Shown one piece after another: positions 38,180 to 46,557 of a stretch of 64,000 bases of DNA. The stretch spans positions 1,302,001 to 1,366,000 of the forward strand of contig NZ_CP132334.1 of the NCBI RefSeq assembly GCF_030758415.1. Direction: 5' to 3'. Made by a program: the position numbers and the translations under genes. Source of the stretch: Parvularcula sp. IMCC14364 (GTDB lineage Bacteria; Pseudomonadota; Alphaproteobacteria; Caulobacterales; Parvularculaceae). Position 1 is the first letter of the stretch. Each line of letters begins with the position of its first letter. Under the pieces are notes generated by a model. It was not told the origin of the DNA, did not search any database, and saw nothing but the letters and a program-made list of their open reading frames with translations.

Positions 38180-39011
38180 GGTGTGGACTCAATTGATCCA
38201 GCATTTTGCTGCGAAGAGATATATCATGTTGATGAAGTTCCTTCGAGATTTCTCGAACCGTGTAGCCAGCCGTCTCATGTCTTTCATTTTGCAGAAGAAC
38301 CGCTCGACAATATTACGCATGGCGTAAAGGCTGGTGTCATGCGGGACCGGATTGCGCGCATTGGACTTGGCGGGAATAACCGCCAACGCACCTTCATCGG
38401 CGATATCGCGCCTGATCTTCGCACTGCCATAGGCTTTGTCCAGGACCATCGCCAGAGGCGGCATCTCCCAGTCGAGGAAGACATTCATCACCTGGCTGTC
38501 ATGAACATGGCCGCCAGTGACCTCAATGCGCAATGGCCTGCCATTTTCATCTACGGCCACGTGAACTTTGCTTGTGCGACCGCCCCGTGAGCGTCCAATA
38601 TCTTCCGCCAGTTCCCCCTTTTTGAGCCACTCGCTGCGCGGTGAGCTTTGACAATCGAGGCGTCTATGAAGATCAGACTGTCCTCACATTCTTCAGCGAG
38701 CGCATCGAATATGCCCTTCCAGACGCCGCGCTCGCCCCACCTGTTATACCGATTGTAAGCAGTCGTGTACGGTCCATATCGTTCCGGCAAGTCCCGCCAT
38801 GGCGCGCCTGTGCGCAAAATGTAAAAGATGCCGTTCAGGATCGTACGATCATCTTTGCGCTTCGGGCCGCGGCTAACCTTTGGCAACAACGGTTCAATCA
38901 CCGCCCATTCTTCATCCGACAAATCAAACCGCGCCATTTAAGACTCCCTTTCGGAAATCCCTGAATCACGCTTTGCACAAACAAATCAATCAGTTAAATT
39001 GGGTACAGACC
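38180..39011 (-). mobile_element. IS5 family (IS427-like group) insertion sequence
   Basis: 832 bases bounded by CTAG on both sides (38176-38179 and 39012-39015). Ends: GGTGTGGACTCAATTGATC on the left, and GGTCTGTACCCAATTTAAC as the complement of the right, an imperfect inverted repeat. Two overlapping frames encode the transposase. It sits inside a GT2 gene. Confidence 0.88.
38189..38937 (-). CDS. IS5 family transposase made by -1 frameshift (OrfA/OrfB)
   Basis: OrfA (38551-38937, 128 residues) has 'MARFDLSDEEWAVIEPLLP', 'RTGAPWRDLPERYGP' and the first catalytic Asp in 'LIFIDASIVKAHR'. OrfB (38189-38560) holds 'DKAYGSAKIR' (second Asp) and 'NIVERFFCKMK' (Glu). The frames meet at AAAAAGGGGG near 38618; a -1 slip there gives 'GELAEDIGRSRGGRTSKVH', the conserved joining peptide. 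This is the usual expression mode of the group, so the element may be active. Confidence 0.85.
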
Positions 39012-39189
39012 CTAGTGCACTAATGATAGTGTCTCTGAGCAAATTTCCCATGTTATGGGCGGTAATAATGACTGCAACGGAATCCATGGCAGGCTCGTCC
39101 AGATTTTTTGCAAGGATGATATATTGCGTGCATCTAATATCACTCCCAGTTATCTTGTCATCAACTTTTTCCTCTGAAGGGCTCAGGTT

Positions 39190-41967
39190 ATGAATATTCT
39201 GCATCAATATATATCAAGCCGCGGCCAACGGATGGCAACAAATGAGAGGCTGTTTAGAAAATTATGCCGTGAGAACAATATTGAGTTGGATGCTCGGCTT
39301 GATTTTAATAAAATTGACGAGAGAATACACATAGATAATGATGTGAAAAAAAATACAAGTAGTGGTGTATATTTTTCAATAATTATACCTGCATATAATG
39401 TTTCCGAATATATAGATGATTGTATTTACTCATTACGAAACCAAACATTCGAAAACATTGAAATTATCGTGGTTGATGATTGTGGGCAAGACGACACGGC
39501 TGACAAGATACTGATGCACTTGATCTCAGATGATAGGGTAGTTTATGTAAAAAATAGGTTTAATCTTGGCTTGCTAAGAGCTCGCCAAAGCGGTGCTGCT
39601 TTTGTTAAAGGGCAGTACATTGGTCACTTAGATGCTGATGACTGGTTGTCAAATAACGCCTTGGATGCATGTAAGGAAATTTGTACGAAAAAAAAACCTG
39701 ATATCTTGCAGTTCGGAATGTCGCGCATTCTAGATGGTAATGAAGAATTACACGATCCCTCAACTCCTCCCGCACCTGAGCTTTCTGCGAGTGCGATATT
39801 CTTGAGTTTCCTGGATAGGAAAATCAATTTTTCAGTATGCAATAAATTGTACAAGAGGTCATTATGGGAGAGGGCGTCGAAGTATTTCCCTAAGGTCAGT
39901 TATCGTGTGGAAGACCTTTCTCAGAATCAGCACCTATTACAGTTGGCTAAGAGTTATATCGCGATTGATGATCAGTTTTACAAATATCGCATAACGGCTG
40001 GTTCAGATAGCAGGTCTCCGACTATCGAATCAATCTCAGCGCGTGCATTTTCAGCCGCTAGGCATATTGCACGACTCAAAAAATACCTGCGCTCCAAGGA
40101 TTTATTAGTTCGTTTTTGGCCTGAAGTTGGGGCTTTCGAAAAGTCTGTCTATTATGACTATGTCCGCCGGTTGATTTCTACCTGGCGTAATGCATCGGGG
40201 CGAGATAAGTTGTATTTATGGAAATCAATTGTCAGAATTTGTAGAATAAACGGCTTTCTGCCGCTCCGAAGTTATTTTTGTGAATACCCAGGGGAAATGT
40301 ATGACTTATTGAACACAGCTTACGCTTCCAAGAGAATTGAGTGCTCAAGTGTAGATGTGAGTATTGTGGTGCCCGTGTACGGTACAGAGGAATACATTGC
40401 GCAATGCTTGTCTTCCATTTGCAGTCAGTCCTTAAAGAATATTGAGATAATTGTTGTGATTGACGCTTCGCCTGACAATTCAATTCAGATAGTCAAGGAT
40501 TATGCCCAACTGGATCCTCGAGTACAGATTATTTGCCACGATAAAAATAAGGGCTTATTGCAGGCTAGGCTTACTGGCGTTCGCGCGGCAAAGGGTAGGT
40601 ATATCGCACACTGTGATAGTGATGATGAAATTTTGCCAAACATGCTGGAAGAAATGTTGCAAGCTGCAAGGAGATCCGATGCGGATATTGTGCAATGTGG
40701 TTATTCCGAGGTATATGATCGGAGAATTCGCGGCCTACTAGTGAAGAAAAGGTTCACTTCCATGGGCGGGGATACTTTCAGGAAGTTTTTAGAACTGGAT
40801 GGAGTTTCAAACTCCATGTGGAACAAGTTATATCGAAGGGAGCTCTGGCTTGCTACCTTGCCGTACATGCCAGACATAACTTATAAAGCGGAAGATGTTG
40901 TGCAAAACACCCTTCTCATGGCAATATCTACGAAGCTTGTTCATGTTCCGGTTGCTTTTTATAGATACTTAATAAGAGAAAACTCCGGAGATCGTGTTCA
41001 GAACCCGTCACAAATCAGATTCCGAGCTAAATCAGCTATCCACAATATGAGGTTTATTGAGTATGTTGTGTCCAGTTTTAATGGAAGCAGATATTATAGT
41101 TCTGGGGTAATTGGAAGGTATAAAAACTACTTTCATAGGATGATGTCACCATTTGCCCATTTCGCTACAGGAAAGGGTCAATCTCTAGATCTTGAAATTG
41201 AATCACTCGAGGAAGGTATACCCACAAAATACAAAAGATATATTAGGAGAATATGTTATTATACTGATTTGTATAATAGTTCGAAAAGTACTGATCTGTT
41301 GGAACTTCCTACGCCAAACTCTTTTGGGATATCTGAGGCGAGCTTGGATATTTTCTTGGAGAGCGCTGTAAGTGGCACAGATTCTTCTTCCGTTCTTGAG
41401 TTGCAGAAGCGAATTCAAGAAGCTATCGTGGTAGGGGATTTAGTAGCTTTTCGGGATGTTATGCTTCTAATAAAACAAAATTATCCTGAACGAAATTTCC
41501 ATAGTAATGCCATTGTTGATTATTTTAAGAATAATTATTCAAAAAAGACGTTTAAGATCGGTCAATTTATGAATGTTTGCAAAGAAATAGAATTAATTGA
41601 AGAAAAGTATGTAATTATGTCAAAATATGCTTTGGCAAGGAAGATCCATGCAGAGGCGAAATCGCTTGCGCTGGCAGCTTATGAGATCGATCCTAACAAT
41701 CATTCAGTAATCAGAACCTATGCAGAAGTTTTATATAGGGAGGATAATGCAGAAGAGGCTTATAGAATTTCAAAATCATTGACAAACCTACAGCCAAATA
41801 ATCCAGAGTACTATCTTTTTACCGCCAACGTATTGAAGAAGTTATCAATGCATCGGGAAGGTATAACATTTGCAGAGGAGGCGCTGCGATTAAAGCCGGG
41901 ATATGAAGCCGCGCTAGCAACGTTGGGGCAATTTCAAAGAATCGATACTGAGCAGCTTAATGGATAA
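39190..41967 (+). CDS. Tandem GT2 glycosyltransferase with C-terminal TPR-like repeats
   Basis: A 925-residue cytoplasmic protein. The first GT2 domain begins near 62 ('FSIIIPAYNVSEYIDDCIYSL', 'GHLDADDWLS'), the second near 390 ('VSIVVPVYGTEEYIAQCLSSI', 'AHCDSDDEIL'); each has its DxD-type site. The last 90 residues ('HAEAKSLALAAYEIDPNNHSVI...', 'ALRLKPGYEAALATLG') look like TPR repeats. Such double transferases often make alternating-sugar polymers or modify glycans. It is strongly AT-rich, with codon use unlike the carotenoid genes, and is divergent from the broken GT2 gene, pointing to an acquired surface-glycan locus. Confidence 0.82.
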   Translation: MNILHQYISSRGQRMATNERLFRKLCRENNIELDARLDFNKIDERIHIDNDVKKNTSSGVYFSIIIPAYNVSEYIDDCIYSLRNQTFENIEIIVVDDCGQDDTADKILMHLISDDRVVYVKNRFNLGLLRARQSGAAFVKGQYIGHLDADDWLSNNALDACKEICTKKKPDILQFGMSRILDGNEELHDPSTPPAPELSASAIFLSFLDRKINFSVCNKLYKRSLWERASKYFPKVSYRVEDLSQNQHLLQLAKSYIAIDDQFYKYRITAGSDSRSPTIESISARAFSAARHIARLKKYLRSKDLLVRFWPEVGAFEKSVYYDYVRRLISTWRNASGRDKLYLWKSIVRICRINGFLPLRSYFCEYPGEMYDLLNTAYASKRIECSSVDVSIVVPVYGTEEYIAQCLSSICSQSLKNIEIIVVIDASPDNSIQIVKDYAQLDPRVQIICHDKNKGLLQARLTGVRAAKGRYIAHCDSDDEILPNMLEEMLQAARRSDADIVQCGYSEVYDRRIRGLLVKKRFTSMGGDTFRKFLELDGVSNSMWNKLYRRELWLATLPYMPDITYKAEDVVQNTLLMAISTKLVHVPVAFYRYLIRENSGDRVQNPSQIRFRAKSAIHNMRFIEYVVSSFNGSRYYSSGVIGRYKNYFHRMMSPFAHFATGKGQSLDLEIESLEEGIPTKYKRYIRRICYYTDLYNSSKSTDLLELPTPNSFGISEASLDIFLESAVSGTDSSSVLELQKRIQEAIVVGDLVAFRDVMLLIKQNYPERNFHSNAIVDYFKNNYSKKTFKIGQFMNVCKEIELIEEKYVIMSKYALARKIHAEAKSLALAAYEIDPNNHSVIRTYAEVLYREDNAEEAYRISKSLTNLQPNNPEYYLFTANVLKKLSMHREGITFAEEALRLKPGYEAALATLGQFQRIDTEQLNG

Positions 41968-42018
41968 AATTGCAGGCAGGATTTATGATGAATGACCTCG
42001 GCCCCTTGGCTCCCACGT

Positions 42019-42195
42019 TTATTTAGAGAGTCCTACTGCTGAATACTTCAATTCTATCGGTTTAGCGAGCGCGGTGTGCGTGGAGCCGTCAGGTAGCTCA
42101 AGCGCACGCCGGGCGGTTGCCGGTGGTTTTCCGCCGTGAGGGGATTGAGGCCTGATGTTGTTGTAATCATAGTGACACGGGCCCAGCGACAGCAT
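42019..42195 (-). pseudogene. IS3-family transposase 3' remnant
   Basis: The minus strand reads about 58 residues ending in TAA with 'HYDYNNIRPQSPHGGKPP' and 'GLSK', like the end of IS3 OrfB integrase domains (..YN..RPH..L). Nothing else of the element is seen; upstream the sequence changes to the cysH side. The relic marks the border between the AT-rich glycan region and the sqdB-cysH pair. Confidence 0.6.
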
Positions 42196-42241
42196 GTCAA
42201 AATGGTATATTCATTTTTTCTATTATATGGGCGGAGCTCAT

Positions 42242-42976
42242 TTATCTTTTGATCACTTTGCCATCTATGATGTGGATGCCGCACTCGCTTTTGTCCTGTC
42301 CTGCCCAGCGTCCGGCACGCGGGTCTGTATCTGTTTCATCGACGGGAGAAGTGCAGGGCGCGCAGCCGATAGAGGGGTAGCCGTTAAAGCGCAATGGATG
42401 ATGCGGCAGTTTGAGGGCATCGAAATGTTTCCTGATGTCGTCCTGACTGGTGCGGTGCAGCGGGTTTATCTTGATCCATTTGTCTTCTGCTTCGAATAGT
42501 TGCAGTTCAGCACGCTCGCCGCCCTGAAATCTCTTCCGTCCGGAAATCCAGGCCGTATAGGGTTGCAGCACCCGGACCATGGGCAGGGTTTTGCGAATAT
42601 AGCAGCAGCGATCGGTATCACGCTCATGCAAGGTGCCATCCGGGTCATCCGCGATCAGGTGCGCTTCGTTTGGTGAGATGCGCCGCACATCCTTGAGGCC
42701 GAGTGCCCCTGTCAGCGTTCCAACATATTCATCCGTTTCCGGAAAGTGTTTGCGTGTATCAAGGAAAAACACCGGCACGTTCGGATCAACCTGTGCGACA
42801 ATATGCAGCAGAAGCGCCGACTCAGTGCCGAAGGAAGAAACGACACATACTTTGCCGGGAAATTCCGTCTTGATACTGTGCGACAGCACATCAAAGGCTG
42901 ACGCGCGGCTGTAGTCGCGGTTCAGGCGAACGACAGCTTCCTCGCGTTCAATCTCCGATAATGTGCGGACGACCAT
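42242..42976 (-). CDS. cysH: Phosphoadenylyl/adenylyl-sulfate reductase
   Basis: A 244-residue reductase releasing sulfite from APS or PAPS. 'VSSFGTESALLLH' is the PP-loop; 'DRCCYIRKTLPM' and 'IGCAPCTSP...KSECGIHI' provide the Cys-Cys and Cys-x-x-Cys that hold a 4Fe-4S cluster in the APS-reducing type, with the catalytic Cys in 'ECGIH'. It follows sqdB by 18 bases on the same strand, so its sulfite may feed sulfolipid synthesis as well as cysteine. Confidence 0.9.
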   Translation of the reverse strand: MVVRTLSEIEREEAVVRLNRDYSRASAFDVLSHSIKTEFPGKVCVVSSFGTESALLLHIVAQVDPNVPVFFLDTRKHFPETDEYVGTLTGALGLKDVRRISPNEAHLIADDPDGTLHERDTDRCCYIRKTLPMVRVLQPYTAWISGRKRFQGGERAELQLFEAEDKWIKINPLHRTSQDDIRKHFDALKLPHHPLRFNGYPSIGCAPCTSPVDETDTDPRAGRWAGQDKSECGIHIIDGKVIKR

Positions 42977-42994
42977 GCGTGTCCTCGCGGGAGG

Positions 42995-44161
42995 TTACTT
43001 CTGGTTCCAGAGAGAGACACACGGAATTTTGGTCTTATCGCAGCGCCCGGCATATTCACCGGCAATGGTCTTGATCTCTTCCATCAGGCCTTCATCAAGT
43101 GTGATCGGTGAAAGACCGAGACCCAGAAAGCGATCATTTGCCACATGCAGATCATTTTCGTCAGCCTCTTTACGCGGATTGTCGATATAGGAAATTTCTG
43201 CACCCGTCATTTCTGCAATCATCTTGGCGAGATCACGCACCCGGTGTGTTTCCGTCATCTGATTGAGGATGTTCACCCGCTCGCCTTTCTGGGGCGGGTT
43301 CTCCAGGGCCAGTTCAATACAGCGACAGGTGTCCTGAATATGAATGAAGGCGCGTGTCTGGCCGCCGGTGCCGTGTACCGTGAGCGGATATTCCACAGCC
43401 GCCTGCATCAGGAAGCGGTTCAGCACGGTGCCGTAATCGCCGTCATAATCGAAGCGGTTGATCAGATCATCATGCATCGCGGTTTCTTCCGTCTGGGTGC
43501 CCCAGACAATCCCCTGATGGAGATCAGTGATGCGGATGTCGTCATTCTTGTTGTAGAAATGGAACAGCAACTGGTCCTGGGTCTTGGTCATGTGATAAAT
43601 TGACCCCGGATTGGCAGGGTAAAGGATCTCGTTATCGACCAGGCCCTGATCGGTCTCGACTTTGACCTTCAGATAGCCTTCCGGAATTTTCATGCCGGCT
43701 GTGCCATAGCCATAGACGCCCATGGTGCCGAGGTGGATGACATGAGTGTCGATGCCCGCTTCAACGATCGCCGCCAGCACATCATTGGTTGCACCCAGAT
43801 TGTTCATGACCGTGTAGCGCTTGTGCTGCGCTGATTTCATGGAGTAGGGCGCAGCGCGCTGCTCGGCGAAGTGGATGATCGCGTCTGGCTGGAATTCCTT
43901 GATGAGGGTCAACAAACGGTGATAATTTTCGCCCACTGTGAAGTTGTAAAAACTGATCTCGTTACCTGTCAGTTCTTTCCAGACGTCCAGGCGCTGGTGG
44001 ATCGGGCGGATCGGGGTGAGGGAATCAACTTCCAGTTCAATGTCGATCTTGCGGCGTGACAGATTGTCGACGATGCACACATCATGACCACGGCGCGATA
44101 GATAGAGACTGGTTGGCCAGCCACAAAAACCGTCACCACCAAGAACCATTACTTTAGACAT
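42995..44161 (-). CDS. sqdB: UDP-sulfoquinovose synthase
   Basis: A 388-residue extended SDR that makes UDP-sulfoquinovose from UDP-glucose and sulfite, the head-group donor for the sulfolipid SQDG. Diagnostic stretches: 'VLGGDGFCGWPTSLYLSRRG', 'IVDNLSRRKIDIE', 'HFAEQRAAPYSM', 'HLGTMGVYGYG' and 'YHMTKTQDQLLFHFY' with Tyr/Lys. It is the first gene of a pair with cysH. The sulfolipid glycosyltransferase (sqdX/sqdD) is not in the window. Confidence 0.93.
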   Translation of the reverse strand: MSKVMVLGGDGFCGWPTSLYLSRRGHDVCIVDNLSRRKIDIELEVDSLTPIRPIHQRLDVWKELTGNEISFYNFTVGENYHRLLTLIKEFQPDAIIHFAEQRAAPYSMKSAQHKRYTVMNNLGATNDVLAAIVEAGIDTHVIHLGTMGVYGYGTAGMKIPEGYLKVKVETDQGLVDNEILYPANPGSIYHMTKTQDQLLFHFYNKNDDIRITDLHQGIVWGTQTEETAMHDDLINRFDYDGDYGTVLNRFLMQAAVEYPLTVHGTGGQTRAFIHIQDTCRCIELALENPPQKGERVNILNQMTETHRVRDLAKMIAEMTGAEISYIDNPRKEADENDLHVANDRFLGLGLSPITLDEGLMEEIKTIAGEYAGRCDKTKIPCVSLWNQK

Positions 44162-44304
44162 AGTCGTTTAACACTCATGCTATTAATATGAACCGTCTTT
44201 GCAGCGGGACTTGTTTGTGTCAAACAAATTACGATCTAGGCTCAGGACCTATTAATTTGCAATGAGAGGCGAACTTTGATTGACGATGGCAAAGGAGATT
44301 TGCC

Positions 44305-45069
44305 ATGTCGGACGTGTTTCTGCTTTCGCCTGCCCAGATGTCGAAGATCGAACCGTTCTTTCCCCGCTCGCACGGCGTGCCGCGTGTTGATCATCGGCGG
44401 GTTATTTCCGGCATTGTTTATGTGATCAAGCATGGCCTTCAATGGAAGGACGCTCCGCGCGAATACGGCCCACACAAGACGCTGTATAACCGCTTCCGCC
44501 GCTGGACAGAAATGGGCGTTTTCGACCGGATTTTCAGTCACCTGGAAGCGGAGGACGGCCCGCCGGACATGTTGATGATCGACGCGACACACCTGAAGGC
44601 TCACCGAACCGCGTGTAGCCTCCTAAAAGGGGGGGCACTTTCCCGCCATATCGGGCGTACGAAAGGCGGCCTGAACACCAAACTGCATGCGGTTTGCGAC
44701 GGCGCAGGCCGCCCGCTGGCGATGTGCCTGACGGCTAGCCAGCCCTCAGGCCATATCGGCGCGAAGATCCTCTATCCCGTACTGCCGGACGGAACCGGGG
44801 CGATCATGATCGCCGACAAGGGCTATGATTCCGATGAATATCGCGCGGCCCTGAAGGCCAAGGGGCTGACGGCATGCATCCCGCCACGGAAACGACTGAC
44901 ATCCCCGGCCCCTTACTGCAAAGCCCGGTACAAACAGCGCCATAAGGTCGAAAACATGTTCGGTAAGCTGAAATTCTGGCGACGCATCGCGACACGCTAC
45001 GACCGACGCGCCAATGTCTTCATGGCTGCAATCACTCTTGCTGCCATCGTCATATGGTGGCTTCAATGA
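44305..45069 (+). CDS. IS5 family transposase
   Basis: A 254-residue DDE transposase: 'FLLSPAQMSKIEPFFPRSHG' start, 'GLQWKDAPREYGPHKTLYNRFRRW', first Asp in 'MLMIDATHLKAH', 'IGRTKGGLNTKLHAVCD', second Asp in 'MIADKGYDSDEY', and Glu in 'KVENMFGKLK'. The frame is whole, so it could act in trans, although its own right end has been pushed 1.4 kb away by a later insertion. Confidence 0.92.
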   Translation: MSDVFLLSPAQMSKIEPFFPRSHGVPRVDHRRVISGIVYVIKHGLQWKDAPREYGPHKTLYNRFRRWTEMGVFDRIFSHLEAEDGPPDMLMIDATHLKAHRTACSLLKGGALSRHIGRTKGGLNTKLHAVCDGAGRPLAMCLTASQPSGHIGAKILYPVLPDGTGAIMIADKGYDSDEYRAALKAKGLTACIPPRKRLTSPAPYCKARYKQRHKVENMFGKLKFWRRIATRYDRRANVFMAAITLAAIVIWWLQ

Positions 45070-45158
45070 GTCATCGTGTAATTTGCGGCTGCTTCCTCAA
45101 GACCTGCGAACAGGGCGAAACTTCTGGTGTGTGAAAACTCAGAAGAAAGGAAGCAGCC

Positions 45159-46189
45159 ATGAAACTTTATGCGGGACTGGACCTGTCGATGGCAAGCACC
45201 GAAGTGTGCGTGGTCGATGAGAGCGGCAAGCAAGTTCACACCGAAACCATCGATAGTGTGCCTGAGGTGTTGATTGTCACTGAGAACTGACCCGGTATGC
45301 CCATAAATTGTCACTGAGAATTGATCCATGTGAACACATGGCCCCGACGTTTTTGGTTATGGAGATTTGGAGTGATCGACGTGGGATTTTTGAGTGTTAT
45401 TCGACGCTGGGCATTGCGTGATAAAATGCCAATTCGAGAGATTGCCCGGCGGACGGGTCTGTCTCGGAACACCATCAAGAAGTATTTGCGCGAAGGCGCG
45501 GTGGAACCGAAGTTCAAGACGCCAAAACGCCCAAGTAAACTGGATCCCTATGCGGATCGATTGTCTGCCTGGCTATTGGCTCAGACCCGCAAGTCGCGCA
45601 AAGAGCGGCGCACGGTCAAGCAAATGCACGCTGATCTGGTTAAGCTGGGGTATGACGGGTCTTACGAACGCGTGGCTGCCAATGCCAGGACAAGCGGCGA
45701 TATCCCCGGGCTCGGCGAGGCAGTTAAGGGGGGGGGGTGCGGGAAATCCTCGTCGATCAGGTCGCCTGGCTGGACCGTTTGGTGAAGGAGATTGCGGCCA
45801 GTTCAACGGCCTGCCAGATCCTCATGGGCATACCCGGGGTCGGGGTGCAAACCGCTGCAGCGGTCGCTGCTGCCATTGATAACGCCGACCGGTACAAACG
45901 ATCGCGCGCCGCCGGGGCTTACTTTGGTCTCGTGCCAAGGCGACATCAATCGGGCGACGTGGATTGGGTGGGGCGTATTACCAAACAGGGCGATAGTCAG
46001 GTGCGCAAGCTCTTGCAAGAAGCCGCCAACTCGATCCTGCCCCGGGTCCGACAGTCCTTTCCCCTCAAGACATGGGTCATCAAAATCGCAAGGCGGCGAG
46101 GCTTGAAAAAAGCTCGTGTGGCGCTTGCCAGGCGTCTCGCGGTGATCATGCACGCCATGCTGCGCGATGGGACATTGTTCGAAGCTTAA
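45159..46189 (+). pseudogene. IS110 family transposase, broken by an IS21 fragment
   Basis: The first about 37 codons read 'MKLYAGLDLSMASTEVCVVDESG', the DEDD RuvC-like start of IS110 transposases. An IS21-type left end then interrupts. The C-terminal part resumes near 45681 ('SGDIPGLGEAVKG'), shifts frame at a run of ten G (45728-45737) and continues as 'VDQVAWLDRLVKEIAASS', 'LMGIPGVGVQTAAAVAAA' and 'FGLVPRRHQSGDVDWVGRITK', the Tnp20 domain. The middle of the gene is missing, so it is dead. Confidence 0.8.
45272..45680 (+). mobile_element. IS21-family left-end fragment (istA 5' part)
   Basis: Two direct repeats of TTGTCACTGAGAA type (near 45275 and 45308) are the multiple transposase-binding repeats found at IS21 ends. 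From about GTG 45372 the frame reads 'FLSVIRRWALRDKMPIREIARRTGLSRNTIKKYL', the IstA helix-turn-helix, to 'GYDGSYERVAA', where homology stops at 45680. The rest of istA, istB and the right end are gone. Confidence 0.75.
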
Positions 46190-46445
46190 AAGAGAGGTAT
46201 AAAAATGTTGCCAGTGGTGACGCTTGATCGCCGATCTTCAGTGAAGCAGACCAGCTGGCGGCCATCCCGAGAAGGAACTCAGGGCCGGATGATATGCGAA
46301 GGCTGTCTGGTGAACGATCGATAGAGTTCGATTTGAGTCACTACAACGTTCGAACTTGTGAGACCCGATAGAGCACCGTCACAGCATACCGTTACCGTGA
46401 ATGAGTGCGGACAGATCAGTGAGACCCTCCACGGATAACCGCCAG
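46190..46445 (+). other. IS110 3' non-coding tail
   Basis: About 255 bases after the IS110 transposase stop and before the IS5 right repeat, with no coding frame. Elements of the IS110/IS1111 family carry a structured bridge RNA in a non-coding end; this tail could be that region or simply flank. No fold was computed. Confidence 0.35.
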
Positions 46446-46557
46446 ATCAATGCAAATTACAGATCCTGAGCCTAGTTTTCCGGAAAATGTAGCAGGTATC
46501 TGTGTATTCATCTGATCTAATCATAATGGTAATAAAAATAAGAAGGTCAGGACCGAC

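Larger units (their letters stand above)
36188..39087 (-). pseudogene. GT2 family glycosyltransferase gene interrupted by an IS5-family element
   Basis: The N-terminal part (39087 down to the element) reads 'MDSVAVIITAHNMGNLLRDT...ISAL', the start of a GT2 fold. The rest (below the element) continues with '..SAIETDPIVVVVDG', 'AGVSEARNSG' and 'YAYMLDGDDILP', the DxD-like metal site, then 'MRSGMEDWDFW' and about 450 further residues without a clear family. Removing the element together with one CTAG copy joins the halves in frame (ALDQSAIET). The undisturbed protein would be about 690 residues. ATG 39087 is preferred over 39207, which would overlap the divergent gene. Confidence 0.85.
44240..46471 (+). 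mobile_element. IS5-family element split by an IS110-type insertion (nested IS stack)
   Basis: The outer ends form an inverted repeat (GCTCAGGACCT... at 44240 and the complement GCTCAGGATCT... at 46471), each bordered by CTAG (44236-44239 and 46472-46475), as for IS5-type insertions. The intact transposase lies at the left. Instead of a right end after its stop, an IS110 transposase gene follows, itself broken by the left end of an IS21-type element. So at least three elements are stacked in 2.2 kb. Confidence 0.75.
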
